The notes below the pieces were generated by a model. It did not search any database and was not told where the DNA came from. It was given only the letters and a program-made list of their open reading frames with translations. The position numbers and the translations under genes were made by a program. This document shows, in pieces, positions 5,283 to 5,585 of a DNA stretch of 5,585 nucleotides. The DNA comes from Rhodoferax sp. GTDB lineage: Bacteria; Pseudomonadota; Gammaproteobacteria; Burkholderiales; Burkholderiaceae_C. Every line of letters begins with the position of its first letter. Positions within the stretch are counted from its first letter, which is position 1. The stretch covers positions 1 to 5,585 of the forward strand of contig JADGRK010000186.1 of assembly GCA_017880985.1 (NCBI GenBank), given 5' to 3'.

Positions 5283-5585
5283 ATGAGTTCCAAAGAAAAT
5301 GCTGCAGTGGGTCAATTGCTGAGTTTGCTAGAGTCCCGCTACGCCATCCGTGTGCTGTGGGCCTTGAAGGATGGTCACGCCCAGACCTTTCGATTACTGC
5401 AAGACAGCGTTGGCGGCATCACCCCCAACACACTCAACACGCGCATCAAGGAATTGCGCGAAGCGGGTTTGGTCAATCATGGCAACGAAGGCTATGTGGT
5501 GACAACTTTGGGTGCAGATCTGCTCCGGCGAATAGCCGACATCTCGGCATTTGCCACCAAATGGGCCACCAGTCAGGCAAAGAAA
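5283..5585 (+). CDS. HxlR-like winged-helix transcriptional regulator (3' end cut by window)
   Basis: The frame is open from the ATG to the last base, giving 101 codons with no stop, so the end is outside the window. The protein fits the HxlR pattern of small DNA-binding regulators. It has a first helix with RYAIRVLWALKDG (19-31), then FRLLQDSVGGITPNTLNTRIKEL (36-58) matching the family's GIS...L..RLKEL recognition region, then AGLV (61-64) and the wing YVVTTLGADLL (71-81). HxlR proteins are about 100-150 aa and bind DNA as dimers; the effector and targets of this one cannot be guessed. No cysteine occurs in the visible part, although many redox-sensing HxlR members have one near the N-terminus. 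The start is well supported by GAGGAGA 8 bp upstream. It lies 195 bp after tRNA-Leu and looks independently transcribed. MarR or another winged-helix family is the main alternative. Confidence 0.75.
   Translation, partial: MSSKENAAVGQLLSLLESRYAIRVLWALKDGHAQTFRLLQDSVGGITPNTLNTRIKELREAGLVNHGNEGYVVTTLGADLLRRIADISAFATKWATSQAKK

Noticed and set aside
1..5585. A novel defence, mobile or biosynthetic system
   Set aside because: All complete genes belong to known housekeeping families, and no transposase, integrase, toxin pair, CRISPR repeat or unusual repeat array was found on either strand.

Overview
The window reads as ordinary chromosomal DNA of a Burkholderiales betaproteobacterium, most likely Comamonadaceae (Rhodoferax/Polaromonas-like). 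This rests on the style of the ValS, CysM, TusA and Nudix proteins, the moderately high GC content, and a short dispersed repeat of a type I recall from Comamonadaceae genomes. The taxonomic call is from memory and was not searched.

Layout from left to right. (1) 1-168, + strand: the last 55 codons of a CbiX/SirB-type sirohydrochlorin chelatase. (2) 237-3176, +: complete valS (979 aa), preceded by a 68-bp gap with a possible -10 box. (3) 3184-4962, -: three co-directional genes, transcribed cysM -> Zn-ribbon Nudix hydrolase -> tusA. The last one converges on valS with only 7 bp between the stop codons. A ~55-bp repeat-like, hairpin-rich element fills most of the gap between cysM and the Nudix gene. 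(4) 5003-5087, +: a complete tRNA-Leu(CAA) with encoded CCA, divergent from cysM across 40 bp that hold an extended -10 box and a palindrome over the cysM start codon. (5) 5088-5282: a 195-bp intergenic stretch with short repeats, two possible promoters and a hairpin. Read on the minus strand, that hairpin looks like an intrinsic terminator. (6) 5283-5585, +: an HxlR-like winged-helix regulator, still open at the window edge after 101 codons.

Functionally, cysM (cysteine synthesis) and tusA (sulfur relay for tRNA thiolation) share a sulfur theme. The chelatase at the left edge could supply siroheme for sulfite reduction. That link is inference: the chelatase is on the opposite strand and separated by valS. 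valS and tRNA-Leu are translation housekeeping genes.

I see no mobile-element gene, CRISPR array, toxin-antitoxin pair or defence system. The unexplained material is in the small intergenic regions: the cysM/Nudix repeat, the palindrome on the cysM start codon, and the minus-strand terminator-like hairpin in front of the HxlR-like gene. There is no gene-free stretch longer than 300 bases.
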